Below are positions 1 through 10,112 of a stretch of 64,000 bases of DNA, piece after piece (within the stretch, counting starts at the first letter, position 1; each line of letters opens with the position of its first letter). Under the pieces are notes generated by a model that was not told where the DNA came from, did not search any database, and worked only from the letters and a program-made list of their open reading frames with translations. A program made the translations under genes and the position numbers. This DNA comes from Actinomyces naeslundii (lineage in GTDB: Bacteria; Actinomycetota; Actinomycetes; Actinomycetales; Actinomycetaceae). The stretch is taken from assembly GCF_001956585.1 (NCBI RefSeq), contig NZ_MSRR01000006.1, forward strand, positions 62,001 through 126,000, read 5' to 3'.

Positions 1-52
1 CCGACCCCGCATCAACCAGATCAGCCAATCGTCCCGTAGGAGCTCAGGAGCC

Positions 53-712
53 ATGCAGATCCCCGCACCAGACGCGCACCAGTGCGTGATCGGTGTGGCC
101 ATCGCCCTGCCCTCCCACTACGCCGCCCAGGTGCGGGCGGTGCGGGAGGCCGCTGGAGATCCTCTGGCCGAGGTCGTTCCGCCCCACATCACCCTGCTGC
201 CGCCGACCGCCGTCGACGTCGACTCGCTCGATGAGGTCATGCGGCACTTGCGCAACGTGGCTGCGGGGACTCAGCCCTTCGACGTGCGTCTCGACGAGGT
301 CGGCACCTTCCGCCCCGTCAGTCCGGTGGTCTACCTCAGTCTGCGCAGCGGTGCCAAGGAGTGCGACAGCCTTCAGGCCCGGGTCCGCGACCGCCGCGGC
401 CCTCTGGCCCGCTCGCTCAGCTTCCCCTTTCACCCGCACGTGACCCTGGCCCATGAGGTGGCCGATGAGGGGCTCGACGTCGCAGCGAGGCAGGGTGCGG
501 GGCTGGTCATGGACTTCACCGTCACCAAGCTCCATCTCTACCGCCACCTCACTCGGTCCGGCTGCGATGAGTATCCCGGCTCGGGGGGCTGGGAGGTGGT
601 GGCCGCCTTCGCCTTCGGCGGTTCGCTCGCATCCGGTGCTGCTGACGTCTCCGTTGAGGGGACGGCGCCGGTAGCGCCGGCGACTCCGACGACTCCCGTG
701 GTCTCGGTGTGA
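53..712 (+). CDS. 2'-5' RNA ligase family protein (2H phosphoesterase)
   Basis: A 219-residue cytoplasmic protein of the LigT/2H phosphoesterase superfamily. The two hallmark H-x-T-x motifs are visible: H45-I-T-L and H129-V-T-L. These histidines would act on 2',3'-cyclic or 2'-5' phosphodiester bonds in RNA or nucleotides. The exact substrate cannot be read from sequence. The ATG at 53 follows an AGGAGCTCAGGAG stretch that gives a good ribosome binding site. The C-terminal ~30 residues are Pro/Ala/Thr-rich and probably disordered. The gene overlaps the next one by 4 bases (GTGTGA), so the two are probably co-transcribed. The frame is open back to the window edge, but the ribosome site supports this start. 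Confidence 0.85.
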   Translation: MQIPAPDAHQCVIGVAIALPSHYAAQVRAVREAAGDPLAEVVPPHITLLPPTAVDVDSLDEVMRHLRNVAAGTQPFDVRLDEVGTFRPVSPVVYLSLRSGAKECDSLQARVRDRRGPLARSLSFPFHPHVTLAHEVADEGLDVAARQGAGLVMDFTVTKLHLYRHLTRSGCDEYPGSGGWEVVAAFAFGGSLASGAADVSVEGTAPVAPATPTTPVVSV

Positions 713-1731
713 TCGAGCGCGTCAAGGCCTTTCTGGCGGCCGGGCGGCGAACGAGGATCGGACGAGCCCTGGTCCGTTACGGCACGGCACGCGGTGCGCT
801 CATGGCCGGTGGGATCGCTTACACGGCCATGTTCTCGGTCTTCGCGGTGCTGGTCATCGGCGTGAACCTGCTCATGGTGGTGCTCGGCAATCACCCCACT
901 ATCCGCGCGGCCGTTGTCGACTCGATCAACTCCATGCTGCCCGGCGTCATCGACGCCGGTAACGGTCGGGGGCTGGTGTCGGTGAACCAGCTGACGCTCA
1001 CCTCCGCGCTCAATCTGGGCTCCGTGGTGGCGGCGGGAGCGCTCATCTACTCGGTCATCAGCCTCATGGGCACCCTCAAGATCGCACTACGTGCCATGTT
1101 CGGCCTGGTCAACCCCGCGATGAGGCCGGTGGTCGGGCAGCTGGCGAATATCGCCGGCTTCCTCGTCATCGTGGCCGGGGTGCTGGTGACCGCCGTTGCC
1201 TCGGTGGTGACGACGACGTTGTCGGGCAGCGTCGGACGGGCCCTGGGGCTGCCGGAGTCGCTGACCGGGACCGGGGTCTGGCTGACGACGCTCCTGATCT
1301 CCTTCCTCATCGACACCGGTGTCCTGTCGCTCCTCATCACCATCTGCGGGATCCGCCCGCCCCGACGCGATCTGGTGCTGGGGTGCATGCTGGGCGCCTT
1401 CGCGCTCGGCGTGCTGCGCCAGGTGGGAACCGGCGCGGTCGGTTCGGTGACGCGTAACCCGCTGCTCGCCTCCTTCGCGGCCATCGCCGTCCTCATCCTG
1501 TGGCTGCACCTGACCAGCCGTATCGTGCTGCTCATGGCGGCCTGGATGGCTAACCCGCCGCTGCCCCGCGACGTCGACCACCCCGACGAGGTCCACGCCC
1601 ACGAGCGCCCCAACTACGTGACGCTCTCCGTGCCCGAGACCCTGACCTGGCCCCGCCAGTCCATCACCGGCAGCCTCGAGGCCGACCCGACGGCGCACCC
1701 CGACTACGTCCCTCCGGTGGTGATCCCCTGA
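709..1731 (+). CDS. YihY/virulence factor BrkB family membrane protein
   Basis: A 340-residue integral membrane protein of the YihY/BrkB family. About six hydrophobic segments are visible, near residues 35-57, 103-125, 148-172, 190-212, 222-240 and 255-275. The N-terminal G-G-I-A-Y-x-A/T-x-F-S pattern (about residue 34) is typical of the family. The role is not established; some members have been proposed to be transporters. The C-terminal ~60 residues are hydrophilic and His/Pro-rich, presumably cytoplasmic. It starts with GTG inside the stop codon of the 2H phosphoesterase gene, a translationally coupled arrangement. Confidence 0.88.
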   Translation: MIERVKAFLAAGRRTRIGRALVRYGTARGALMAGGIAYTAMFSVFAVLVIGVNLLMVVLGNHPTIRAAVVDSINSMLPGVIDAGNGRGLVSVNQLTLTSALNLGSVVAAGALIYSVISLMGTLKIALRAMFGLVNPAMRPVVGQLANIAGFLVIVAGVLVTAVASVVTTTLSGSVGRALGLPESLTGTGVWLTTLLISFLIDTGVLSLLITICGIRPPRRDLVLGCMLGAFALGVLRQVGTGAVGSVTRNPLLASFAAIAVLILWLHLTSRIVLLMAAWMANPPLPRDVDHPDEVHAHERPNYVTLSVPETLTWPRQSITGSLEADPTAHPDYVPPVVIP

Positions 1732-1892
1732 GTGTGGATGAAACCACTTTCTTGGGAGAGATGAGGATGGCGGTGGCGTCCGAAGACGGAATTTTTACGA
1801 ATCAAAAGGTGGGCGTGACGTGTTCTCGATTCCCTGGTCGCCTACTGATTCGGTAGGATATGTATGCATCGGCGAGTTGTGAGTCCGGGGAG

Positions 1893-1920
1893 TTGAGATT
1901 CTCGTCTGCATGGGTAGCAT
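1893..1920 (+). promoter_or_regulatory. Putative promoter for the small membrane protein gene
   Basis: TTGAGA (1893-1898) and TAGCAT (1915-1920) are separated by 16 bases and lie about 50 bases before the GTG start at 1969. Both hexamers are good matches to the housekeeping sigma consensus. Confidence 0.5.
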
Positions 1921-1936
1921 TGCGTGTCGAACGCAA
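1920..1936. promoter_or_regulatory. Inverted repeat at the predicted transcription start
   Basis: TTGCGT and ACGCAA form perfect 6-base arms around a 5-base centre, directly after the predicted -10 box. This could be an operator or a 5' hairpin in the leader. Confidence 0.35.
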
Positions 1937-1968
1937 CCTTTGTTTTCTTTTTCCTGAAAGGAGCTGTC

Positions 1969-2319
1969 GTGTCAGCGGCTAAACGAGTACTCATCTTCGC
2001 CTTGGTTCTGCTGGTAGCGGGGGTGGGGACCATCGGGATTAGTCTTATTCCGGCGAGCGGCTCGGCCCCTAAGTACGAATGTGTCACTGACGAGCCCGTC
2101 AGTTCCGGGTTCAGCGATCCGAACCAGGGAGACTGTCCTGTCACAATTGAGAGCTATGAGGCTCGTTCCCGGTGGGAGAGTCAAGGATGGCTCGGTGAGA
2201 GTGCCTATCCGGTTCGCAAAGTGGCAGCCGCTGGAGTGGTGCTCGGCATTATTGGTTTGATTGCCGCAGGTGTCATGAAAGTGACGCAGCGGAAGAAGGT
2301 CGTCCGACCCGGGATGTAG
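1969..2319 (+). CDS. Small two-helix membrane protein, unknown function
   Basis: 116 residues starting at GTG 1969, chosen because AAAGGAG ends 5 bases upstream; an in-frame start at 1924 has no such site. The protein has an N-terminal helix (about residues 7-27), an extracytoplasmic stretch of about 50 residues with two cysteines (within Y-E-C-V and G-D-C-P), and a second helix (about 84-104) followed by a basic tail. The two cysteines may form a disulfide. Base composition is lower in GC than the flanking genes. I do not recognise the family. It has its own promoter and is followed by an independent gene. Confidence 0.65.
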   Translation: MSAAKRVLIFALVLLVAGVGTIGISLIPASGSAPKYECVTDEPVSSGFSDPNQGDCPVTIESYEARSRWESQGWLGESAYPVRKVAAAGVVLGIIGLIAAGVMKVTQRKKVVRPGM

Positions 2320-2366
2320 TTGCTGAGACTGGGGCGGTGGTGTGTGCGAGGCGCCTGCCCGAGCGC

Positions 2367-2372
2367 TAGCCT
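2367..2372 (+). promoter_or_regulatory. -10 box placed for leaderless initiation
   Basis: TAGCCT lies 6 bases before the GTG at 2379. Transcription would begin at or next to that start codon, which argues for 2379 rather than the in-frame GTG at 2373. Confidence 0.4.
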
Positions 2373-2378
2373 GTGCCG

Positions 2379-3602
2379 GTGACTGACACTCCTGGTAACC
2401 CTGGCAAGCCCGATCACGCTGTGTGGCCCGACGGCTCTGGTCCTGCCGCCGGCTCGGCGCCGGCCATTCACGCCATCATTCCCGCCGGCGGCGCGGGCAC
2501 CCGGCTGTGGCCGCTCAGCCGGCGCCACCGCCCCAAGTTCCTCCTCAACCTCACCGGGGTCGGCCACAGCCTCCTGCAGGACACCGTTGAGCGCCTCGCG
2601 CCGGTGACCGCGACGACGACGATCGTCACCGGCGTCGCCCACATCGCCGCCGTGGCCGACCAGCTTCCGGGTGTCCCGCGCGACAACCTCCTGGCCGAGC
2701 CCTCCCCACGTGACTCCATGGCGGCCATCGGTCTGGCCGCCGCCGTCATCGCTCACCGCCACGGGCGAGGCGCCGTCGTCGGCTCCTTCGCCGCCGACCA
2801 CACGGTGGCCGACCGGGCCGCCTTCGAGAACGCCGTGCGCCAGGCCGCCCTCCTGGCCGAGCAGGGCTGGGTGGTCACCATCGGGATCGAGGCCACCGGC
2901 CCCTCGACCGCCTTCGGCTACATCCACGCCGGAGACCCTACCGACGTGCCCGGCGCCCCCGACGGGCGCCAGGTCCTGGGCTTCACCGAGAAGCCCGACG
3001 CCGTCACCGCCGCCGCCTACCTGGCCACCGGCGACTATCGCTGGAACGCAGGAATGTTCGTGGTCCGCGCCGGCGTCCTCCTGGACCACCTGGCCGCGCT
3101 CAGACCGCGGCTGGCCGCCGGCATCGAGGCCATCGCCGCAGCCTGGGACACTCCCGAGCGGGAGGAGGTTCTGGCCGAGCGCTGGCCGGCCCTGGAGAAG
3201 ATCGCCATCGACCACGCCATCGCCGAGCCGGTGGCCGCCTCCGGGGGCGTGGCCACCGTCCCGGTCTCCATGGGCTGGAACGACGTCGGCGGCTTCGACG
3301 CCCTGGCCGAGCTCGTCGCTCCCCGCACTGAGGGGCCGGCAGCCGGCGCCGGCGTGCTCGACGGTGTCGACAGTACTGACGGCTCAGCCTCAGATGAGGC
3401 CCCGGCCGAGGTTCGGGTGGCTGGATCCGACGGTGCCCTCGTAGCCTCCACGTCCGGGCGCACGGTGGTGCTGCTGGGTGTGCCGGGCGTCGTCGTCGTC
3501 GATACCCCTGACGCCCTCCTGGTCACCACGCCCGAGCACGCCCAGGACGTCAAGGGTGTCGTTGACGCCCTGAAGGAGGACGGACGCGAGGACCTGCTCT
3601 AG
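2379..3602 (+). CDS. manC: Mannose-1-phosphate guanylyltransferase
   Basis: A 407-residue cytoplasmic nucleotidyltransferase making GDP-mannose from mannose-1-phosphate and GTP, for mannosylated glycans or lipids. The signature A36-G-G-A-G-T-R-L-W-P with the following P-K-F-L lysine (about residue 53), a G-F-T-E-K-P-D motif near residue 207 and a W-N-A-G-M-F motif identify the family. It is the short form, without the C-terminal phosphomannose isomerase cupin. The first ~28 residues are a Gly/Pro-rich extension outside the domain. An insertion rich in Gly/Ala/Asp occurs around residues 318-345. No glycan genes adjoin it, so it is probably a housekeeping gene. Confidence 0.88.
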   Translation: MTDTPGNPGKPDHAVWPDGSGPAAGSAPAIHAIIPAGGAGTRLWPLSRRHRPKFLLNLTGVGHSLLQDTVERLAPVTATTTIVTGVAHIAAVADQLPGVPRDNLLAEPSPRDSMAAIGLAAAVIAHRHGRGAVVGSFAADHTVADRAAFENAVRQAALLAEQGWVVTIGIEATGPSTAFGYIHAGDPTDVPGAPDGRQVLGFTEKPDAVTAAAYLATGDYRWNAGMFVVRAGVLLDHLAALRPRLAAGIEAIAAAWDTPEREEVLAERWPALEKIAIDHAIAEPVAASGGVATVPVSMGWNDVGGFDALAELVAPRTEGPAAGAGVLDGVDSTDGSASDEAPAEVRVAGSDGALVASTSGRTVVLLGVPGVVVVDTPDALLVTTPEHAQDVKGVVDALKEDGREDLL

Positions 3603-3753
3603 CGGCACCTCCGGACCGCGAGCTGTCTTGTCTCCTCACTTCTGAGACATGTGAGCGTCATGGCCTCTGAGGTACTCGCTTCGGTGGGGCCTCCAGCGGG
3701 CCTGGTGGCGCTGGCTCAACCTGGCCTTGGCCCGAGCCCTCCTCGGGCCGGCG

Positions 3754-3863
3754 TACTGCACGAGGGCGGGGGTGTACTGGCCAAGGGCTGTGCGTACTGC
3801 ACGAGCCTCCGCACCTCATGAAGTACCCCCGAACCCTGCCCAGTAGTACCCGACCTTCGTGCA
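3754..3863. repeat. Cluster of direct and inverted short repeats
   Basis: GTACTGCACGAG occurs at 3754-3765 and 3794-3805. A 10/12 match lies inverted at 3815-3826 (CTCATGAAGTAC). An inverted element at 3844-3863 reads, on the minus strand, TGCACGAAGGTCGGGTACTA, close to the direct segment 3758-3780. This looks like a small intergenic repeat family or a decayed palindromic element. Confidence 0.55.
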
Positions 3864-3966
3864 ATGGGCCCAGGCGAGGCCGAGCCACCTGGGTGACCGC
3901 GCCGGTCCCTGCCGGCAGGGCGGGCGACGACTGTCTCGCCCGGTCGGCCCGTCTCACGGTGTCATG

Positions 3967-3982
3967 AGATGTCATGACATCT
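3967..3982. promoter_or_regulatory. 16-bp perfect palindrome, possible operator
   Basis: AGATGTCATGACATCT is perfectly self-complementary and lies in the region upstream of the nucleoside ABC operon. The form suits a dimeric regulator, though it is about 245 bases from the first start codon. Confidence 0.4.
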
Positions 3983-4227
3983 GACGCTTTCAGAAGCCAT
4001 GAGGCAACACACCTCCGGACCATGAATGCGGTAGCTGCTGGAGCCGCCGGCGCCCTGAGGGGCCCGGTGCCGGAAGAAGAGATTCTCCCGGCGCAGGGCC
4101 CTCGCGCTGAAACCGAGATGATCACGAGCCGACCCTGGTGGATCAAACGGTGTGAGAATGACACGCTTTCGCATATCCTTGACGCCCAATGTGTTGTCCG
4201 TCGCACGCGAGAGCCACGGAGGTTTCC

Positions 4228-5328
4228 ATGAAGAAGACCTGTTCCGCGATGACGCTTGGCGCGGTCCTGGCCCTGGGCCTGGCCGCCTGCGGAACGCCAC
4301 CGGCGCAGCGGCCCACGCGCAACCTCGAGGGCGCCAAGGACTTCACCGCCTGCATGCTCTCCGATGAGGGCGGCTTCGATGACCACTCCTTCAACGAGTC
4401 GGGCAAGAAGGGCCTGGACCGGGCCGGCAAGGAGCTCGGGGTCAAGACCGTCGCCGTGCAGTCGGAGAGCTCGGCCGACTACGCCACCAACATCTATGCG
4501 CTCATTCAGCAGAACTGCAAGCTCGTCATCGGCGTCGGCTTCAACATCGCCGCCGACCTGACCGAGTCGGCCAAGGCCAACCCCGACATCCAGTTCGCCC
4601 TCATCGACGCCTCCTTCATCGGAGCCGACGGGAAGCCGGCCACCCTGCCCAACGCCAAGCCGCTGCTGTTCAAGACGGCCGAGGCCGCATATCTGGCCGG
4701 ATACGCCGCCGCCGGCACCTCCCAGACCGGGGTCGTGGGCACCTACGGCGGCAAGCCCCTGCCCACCGTCCAGATCTTCATGGACGGCTTCGCCAGGGGC
4801 GTGTCCCGGTACAACGAGGACACCGGCGCCTCCGTGCAGGTCAGGGGCTGGGACACCGCCACCGGCAAGGGCGGGTCCTTCGTCGGCAACTTCTCCGACG
4901 CCGCCAAGGGCCAGGCCATCACCGAGCAGTTCATCTCCCAGGGCGCCGACGTCATCATGCCCGTGGCCGGCCCCGTCGGCCAGGGCACGCTGTCCACCGT
5001 CAAGCAGCGGAATGCCGCCGGCGGCGCCAACGCCGTCATCTGGGTCGACTCCGACGGCTACACCTCCACCAGCGACGGCTCCATCATCATGACCTCCGTG
5101 GTCAAGGAGATCGGCAACTCGGTCTACGACACCGTCAAGGACGCCTCCGAGGGCAGGTTCTCCGCCGATCCCTACATCGGCACCCTCAAGAACAAGGGGG
5201 TGACCGCCGCTCCCTTCCACGACTTCGACTCCCGGGTCCCCGATCCGGTCAAGACCAGGCTCGAGGAGCTTCGCACCCAGATCACCAACGGAACCCTCGA
5301 CGTCTCGACCCCCTACGACCCCTCCTGA
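4228..5328 (+). CDS. BMP family nucleoside-binding lipoprotein
   Basis: 366 residues. The start at 4228 (ATG AAG AAG) gives a lipoprotein signal peptide with lipobox L-A-A-C at Cys21, so the mature protein is anchored outside the membrane. The body is a periplasmic-binding fold of the BMP/PnrA family, with the characteristic G-G-F-D-D-H-S-F-N near the N terminus and G-T-Y-G-G-K in the middle. BMP proteins bind purine and pyrimidine nucleosides. The downstream ATPase, two permeases, cytidine deaminase, thymidine phosphorylase and deoxyribose-phosphate aldolase fit nucleoside import. A ribosome site (GGAGG) lies about 6 bases before the ATG. Confidence 0.9.
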   Translation: MKKTCSAMTLGAVLALGLAACGTPPAQRPTRNLEGAKDFTACMLSDEGGFDDHSFNESGKKGLDRAGKELGVKTVAVQSESSADYATNIYALIQQNCKLVIGVGFNIAADLTESAKANPDIQFALIDASFIGADGKPATLPNAKPLLFKTAEAAYLAGYAAAGTSQTGVVGTYGGKPLPTVQIFMDGFARGVSRYNEDTGASVQVRGWDTATGKGGSFVGNFSDAAKGQAITEQFISQGADVIMPVAGPVGQGTLSTVKQRNAAGGANAVIWVDSDGYTSTSDGSIIMTSVVKEIGNSVYDTVKDASEGRFSADPYIGTLKNKGVTAAPFHDFDSRVPDPVKTRLEELRTQITNGTLDVSTPYDPS

Positions 5329-5394
5329 ACGTCCGCCCGGGGCCAGCACCCCGAGCCTCCACCGATCACTCGTCCCCCTGGAAGCGAGCCTGTT

Positions 5395-6920
<1,526 letters not shown>

Positions 6921-6924
<4 letters not shown>

Positions 6925-8264
6925 GCACCCCCACCACCGGCTCCAGCACGACACCGACGACTGACCGGCCTGAGGGCCGCTCCGAGCGCGCCCCGGGCGG
7001 TCGGCCAGGCAGTCGGCCGGCCAGTCAGGCCGCCCTGCTGCGACAGGTCGCCTCCTCACCGGCCGTCGTCGGGCTGCTCGCGGTCCTGACCGCCCTGTTC
7101 CTCAGCTCGATCCTCATCCTCGCGGCTGACTCCGAGGTGCGCTACACCGCCACCTACCTGCTCAATCGCCCCGGCGACTTCCTCCACGCCACCGGATCCA
7201 CCCTGAGCGAGGCCTACAGCTCCCTGCTGCGCGGTGCCATCCTCGACTGGCGGGCCACGACCACCGTGCGCATGATCCGTCCCATCACCGACACGCTGAC
7301 CAACGCCACCCCGCTCATCATCGCCGGACTCGGCATGGCCGTCGCCTTCCGCGCCGGCCTGTTCAACATCGGTGGTCAGGGGCAGATGATTCTCGGGGCG
7401 ATCACGGCCTGCTACGTGGGCATCGCCTGGAACCTGCCGCCCGTGGCCCACCTGCTGCTGGCCGTCGTCGGGGCGGCCCTGGGAGGTCTGGTGTGGGGCG
7501 GTATCGCCGGCGTCCTCAAGGCCCGTACCGGCGCCAACGAGGTGATCGTGACGATCATGCTCAACTCGATCGCCGCCCACCTCCTGTCCCAGGTACTCAG
7601 CCTCAAGGCCTTCAACGGGGAGGGGGAGACCGGCAACCGCAAGTCTCTGGCCGTGGCCGACTCCGCCCAGTACCCCTCACTGGCGGGCAGCTCCTTCCGT
7701 CTCCACGCCGGCTTCCTCCTGGCCCTGCTGGTCGCCGTGGCCGTGTGGTGGCTCATGGAGCGCTCCCGCCTCGGCTTCCAGCTGCGGGCCACCGGTCTCA
7801 ACGCCGACGCCGCCCGCACCGCCGGCATGAGCGTCCCCTGGGTGACGAGCCTGGTCATGATGATCTCCGGCGCCCTGTGCGGACTGGCCGCCACTGCGCC
7901 GGTTCTGGGCACTCAGAAGAGCATGGACGAGTCCGTCGTGGGCTCCATCGGCTTCGACGCCATCACGGTCGCGCTGCTGGGACGCTCCCGGCCCGTGGGA
8001 ACCGTTCTGGCCGGGCTGCTGTTCGGGGCACTGCGTGCCGGCGGCACCGCCATGCAGGCCGCACCGGGTACCCACATCAAGATCGTCCTGGTCCTGCAGT
8101 CCACGATCGTGCTGTTCATCGCCGCCCCGCCCCTGGTCCGGGCCATCTTCCGGCTCCCGGAGCGCCGAGAGTCCCGCGGCGGCGATCCGTCCTCCGCCTC
8201 AGTCCCGGCCGCAGCTCCGGCTACGGCGCCCGCCCCGGCCGCTCCCGCCGCGAAGGAGGCCTGA
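6921..8264 (+). CDS. Nucleoside ABC transporter permease 1
   Basis: 447-residue polytopic permease of the BMP-type nucleoside importer (YufP/NupP-like). It has a disordered ~45-residue N terminus, a hydrophobic segment near residues 50-70, and then the conserved family core with F-R-A-G-L-F-N-I-G-G-Q-G-Q and G-A-N-E-V-I-V-T-I-M-L-N. The C-terminal ~45 residues are an Ala/Pro-rich tail. It pairs with the next gene to form the transmembrane channel. Translation is coupled to the ATPase gene by a 4-base overlap. Confidence 0.92.
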
Positions 8265-8267
8265 GCC

Positions 8268-9560
8268 ATGAGCGTGTCAACCGCTTCAGCCGAGTCAACC
8301 ACCCCCGCCGCTTCAACCGATTCCGCCCCCGCGGCCGTCGGGCCCATGAACCTCAAGATCCCGATCACCGGCGTTGTCGTGCTCCTCCTCCAGGGGCTCA
8401 TGACGCTGGGCGCCCACGGCACGACCACCTTCGGCCTCACCGCCTCCTCAGACCTCTTCCGCCTTGGAAACCCCGTGCTCAACGCGCGCCTGGTCATCCT
8501 CGTCACTGCCGGGATCGTCGCCGCGGCCACCGCCATCGCCCTCGACCGGGCCCGGCGTCGCAGCAGGATCCCGACCTGGGCCACCGTTCTCATCGGCGTC
8601 GGATTCGTGATCGCCTTCCTGACCTGGGCCGGTGCCGGGCGCAACGGTGTCATCCCGCTGGTGACCATCCTGTCCTCAGCGCTGGGGCTGAGCGTCCCCC
8701 TCGTCTACGGGTCGCTGGCCGGCATCATCGGGGAGCGATCGGGCACCATCAACATCGCCATTGAGGGCCAGCTCCTGGGCGGGGCCTTCCTGGGCGCCGT
8801 CGTGGCCTCGGCCTGCTCCAGCCCGTGGATGGGACTCCTCGCCGCGCCCGTGGCCGGAGTCCTCGTGGCGCTCCTGCTGGCCCTGTTCGGCCTGCGCTAC
8901 CGGGTCAACCAGATCGTCGTCGGAGTCGTCCTCAACGTCCTGGTCTCGGGGCTCACCGGGTTCCTGTTCTCCACCTTCCTGTCCTCCAGCCCCAGCCTCA
9001 ACCAGGCCCTGCGCCTGCCCACCCTGGCGGTGCCCCTTCTGTCCCGGATCCCGGTCATCGGCCCGGTCCTCTTCCGCCAGACGATCCTCGTCTACCTCAT
9101 GTACGCCGCCGTGGCGATCCTGTCCGCCATGCTCTTCCGCTCCCGCTGGGGGCTGCGGCTGCGGGCATGCGGCGAGCACCCCAAGGCCGCCGACACCGTC
9201 GGCATCAAGGTGATGCGCACTCGCGTGGCCAACCTCGCCCTGGCCGGGGCGCTGGCGGGGCTGGGCGGCGCCTTCTTCACCGTCGGCTCGGGACTGTCCT
9301 TCGACAACGACATGACCGCAGGCAACGGCTACATCGCCCTGGCCGCCATGATCCTGGGCGCCTGGCGGCCCCTGGGGTCCCTGGGGGCGGCGCTGCTCTT
9401 CGGCTTCGCCACCTCCGTGGCCCAGACCCTGCCGGTCATCGGCAGCTCCGTCTCACCCGACATCATCTCGATGATCCCCTACATCGTCACGATCCTGGCA
9501 GTGGCAGGATTCGTGGGCAAGGTGCGTGCGCCCGCCGCCGAGGGGGTGCCCTACCCGTGA
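8268..9560 (+). CDS. Nucleoside ABC transporter permease 2
   Basis: 430-residue polytopic membrane protein, the second permease of the BMP-type importer (YufQ/NupQ-like). Recognisable family stretches are G-E-R-S-G-T-I-N-I-A-I-E-G-Q near residue 155, R-V-N-Q-I-V-V-G-V-V-L-N near residue 212, and R-A-C-G-E-H-P-K-A-A-D-T-V-G-I near residue 300. It begins 3 bases after the first permease, and cytidine deaminase follows after about 30 bases, so all belong to one transcript. Confidence 0.92.
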   Translation: MSVSTASAESTTPAASTDSAPAAVGPMNLKIPITGVVVLLLQGLMTLGAHGTTTFGLTASSDLFRLGNPVLNARLVILVTAGIVAAATAIALDRARRRSRIPTWATVLIGVGFVIAFLTWAGAGRNGVIPLVTILSSALGLSVPLVYGSLAGIIGERSGTINIAIEGQLLGGAFLGAVVASACSSPWMGLLAAPVAGVLVALLLALFGLRYRVNQIVVGVVLNVLVSGLTGFLFSTFLSSSPSLNQALRLPTLAVPLLSRIPVIGPVLFRQTILVYLMYAAVAILSAMLFRSRWGLRLRACGEHPKAADTVGIKVMRTRVANLALAGALAGLGGAFFTVGSGLSFDNDMTAGNGYIALAAMILGAWRPLGSLGAALLFGFATSVAQTLPVIGSSVSPDIISMIPYIVTILAVAGFVGKVRAPAAEGVPYP

Positions 9561-9591
9561 CCAGTCCCGCCGGCCCCCGGAGAGCAGACCA

Positions 9592-10041
9592 GTGAACCCG
9601 ACCGTGCCCCCACCTGTCACCCCCGGCGCCCTCACCGGTGCCGACTGGCAGAACCTGCACGACCTCGCCGTCGAGGCCATGACTCACGCCTACGCCCCCT
9701 ACTCCCGCTTCAAGGTCGGCGCCGCCGCCCTGGTCGACGACGGTCGCCTCGTCTCTGGCTGCAACGTGGAGAACGCCGGCTACGGCGTCACCCTGTGCGC
9801 CGAGTGCGGCCTCGTCTCCGACCTCGTCCGCACCGGGGGAGGGCACCTGGTCGCCTTCGCCTGTGTGGACGCCGACGGCCGGGCCTGCGCCCCGTGCGGG
9901 CGCTGCCGCCAGCTCCTGAGCGAGCACGCCGCCGACGGTATGGTGCTGGCCATGCCCGCCGGGATGATGACCATCGACGAGGTCCTGCCCGACCGCTTCA
10001 CCGCCGCCGACGTCGAGCGCGTCGTCGGCGAGCAGAGCTGA
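9592..10041 (+). CDS. cdd: Cytidine deaminase
   Basis: 149 residues from GTG 9592, preceded by GGAGAG; this start gives the usual length of the homotetrameric family. The enzyme hydrolyses cytidine and deoxycytidine to uridine and deoxyuridine. Zinc ligands Cys69 (in L-C-A-E), Cys102 and Cys105 (in P-C-G-R-C-R-Q) and catalytic Glu71 are all present. The substrate motif S-G-C-N-V-E-N is at residues 56-62. It sits between the nucleoside importer and thymidine phosphorylase, so imported cytidine can be passed straight into the uridine/thymidine route. Confidence 0.93.
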   Translation: MNPTVPPPVTPGALTGADWQNLHDLAVEAMTHAYAPYSRFKVGAAALVDDGRLVSGCNVENAGYGVTLCAECGLVSDLVRTGGGHLVAFACVDADGRACAPCGRCRQLLSEHAADGMVLAMPAGMMTIDEVLPDRFTAADVERVVGEQS

Positions 10042-10112
10042 TACGCAGTTGACGCAGAGCCGACGACCAGCCGCCTGATGCGCAGCTGACGAGCCGAGAT
10101 GAGGAGAGCCCC

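Larger units (their letters stand above)
3603..4227. other. 625-base intergenic region ahead of the nucleoside transporter operon
   Basis: No convincing gene. The first half carries a cluster of related 12-20 base repeats (3754-3863) and the middle a 16-base perfect palindrome (3967-3982). A possible -10, TATCCT at 4174-4179, lies about 50 bases before the lipoprotein start. A short open frame at 3974-4231 lacks a ribosome site and family features. Confidence 0.6.

Noticed and set aside
1-39. Possible 3' end of an upstream gene (frame 1, stop at 37-39)
   Set aside because: Only 12 codons are visible, too little to support a gene.
3974-4231. 85-codon plus-strand frame upstream of the nucleoside lipoprotein
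   Set aside because: No ribosome site, no domain, and it overlaps the lipoprotein start region and a palindrome.
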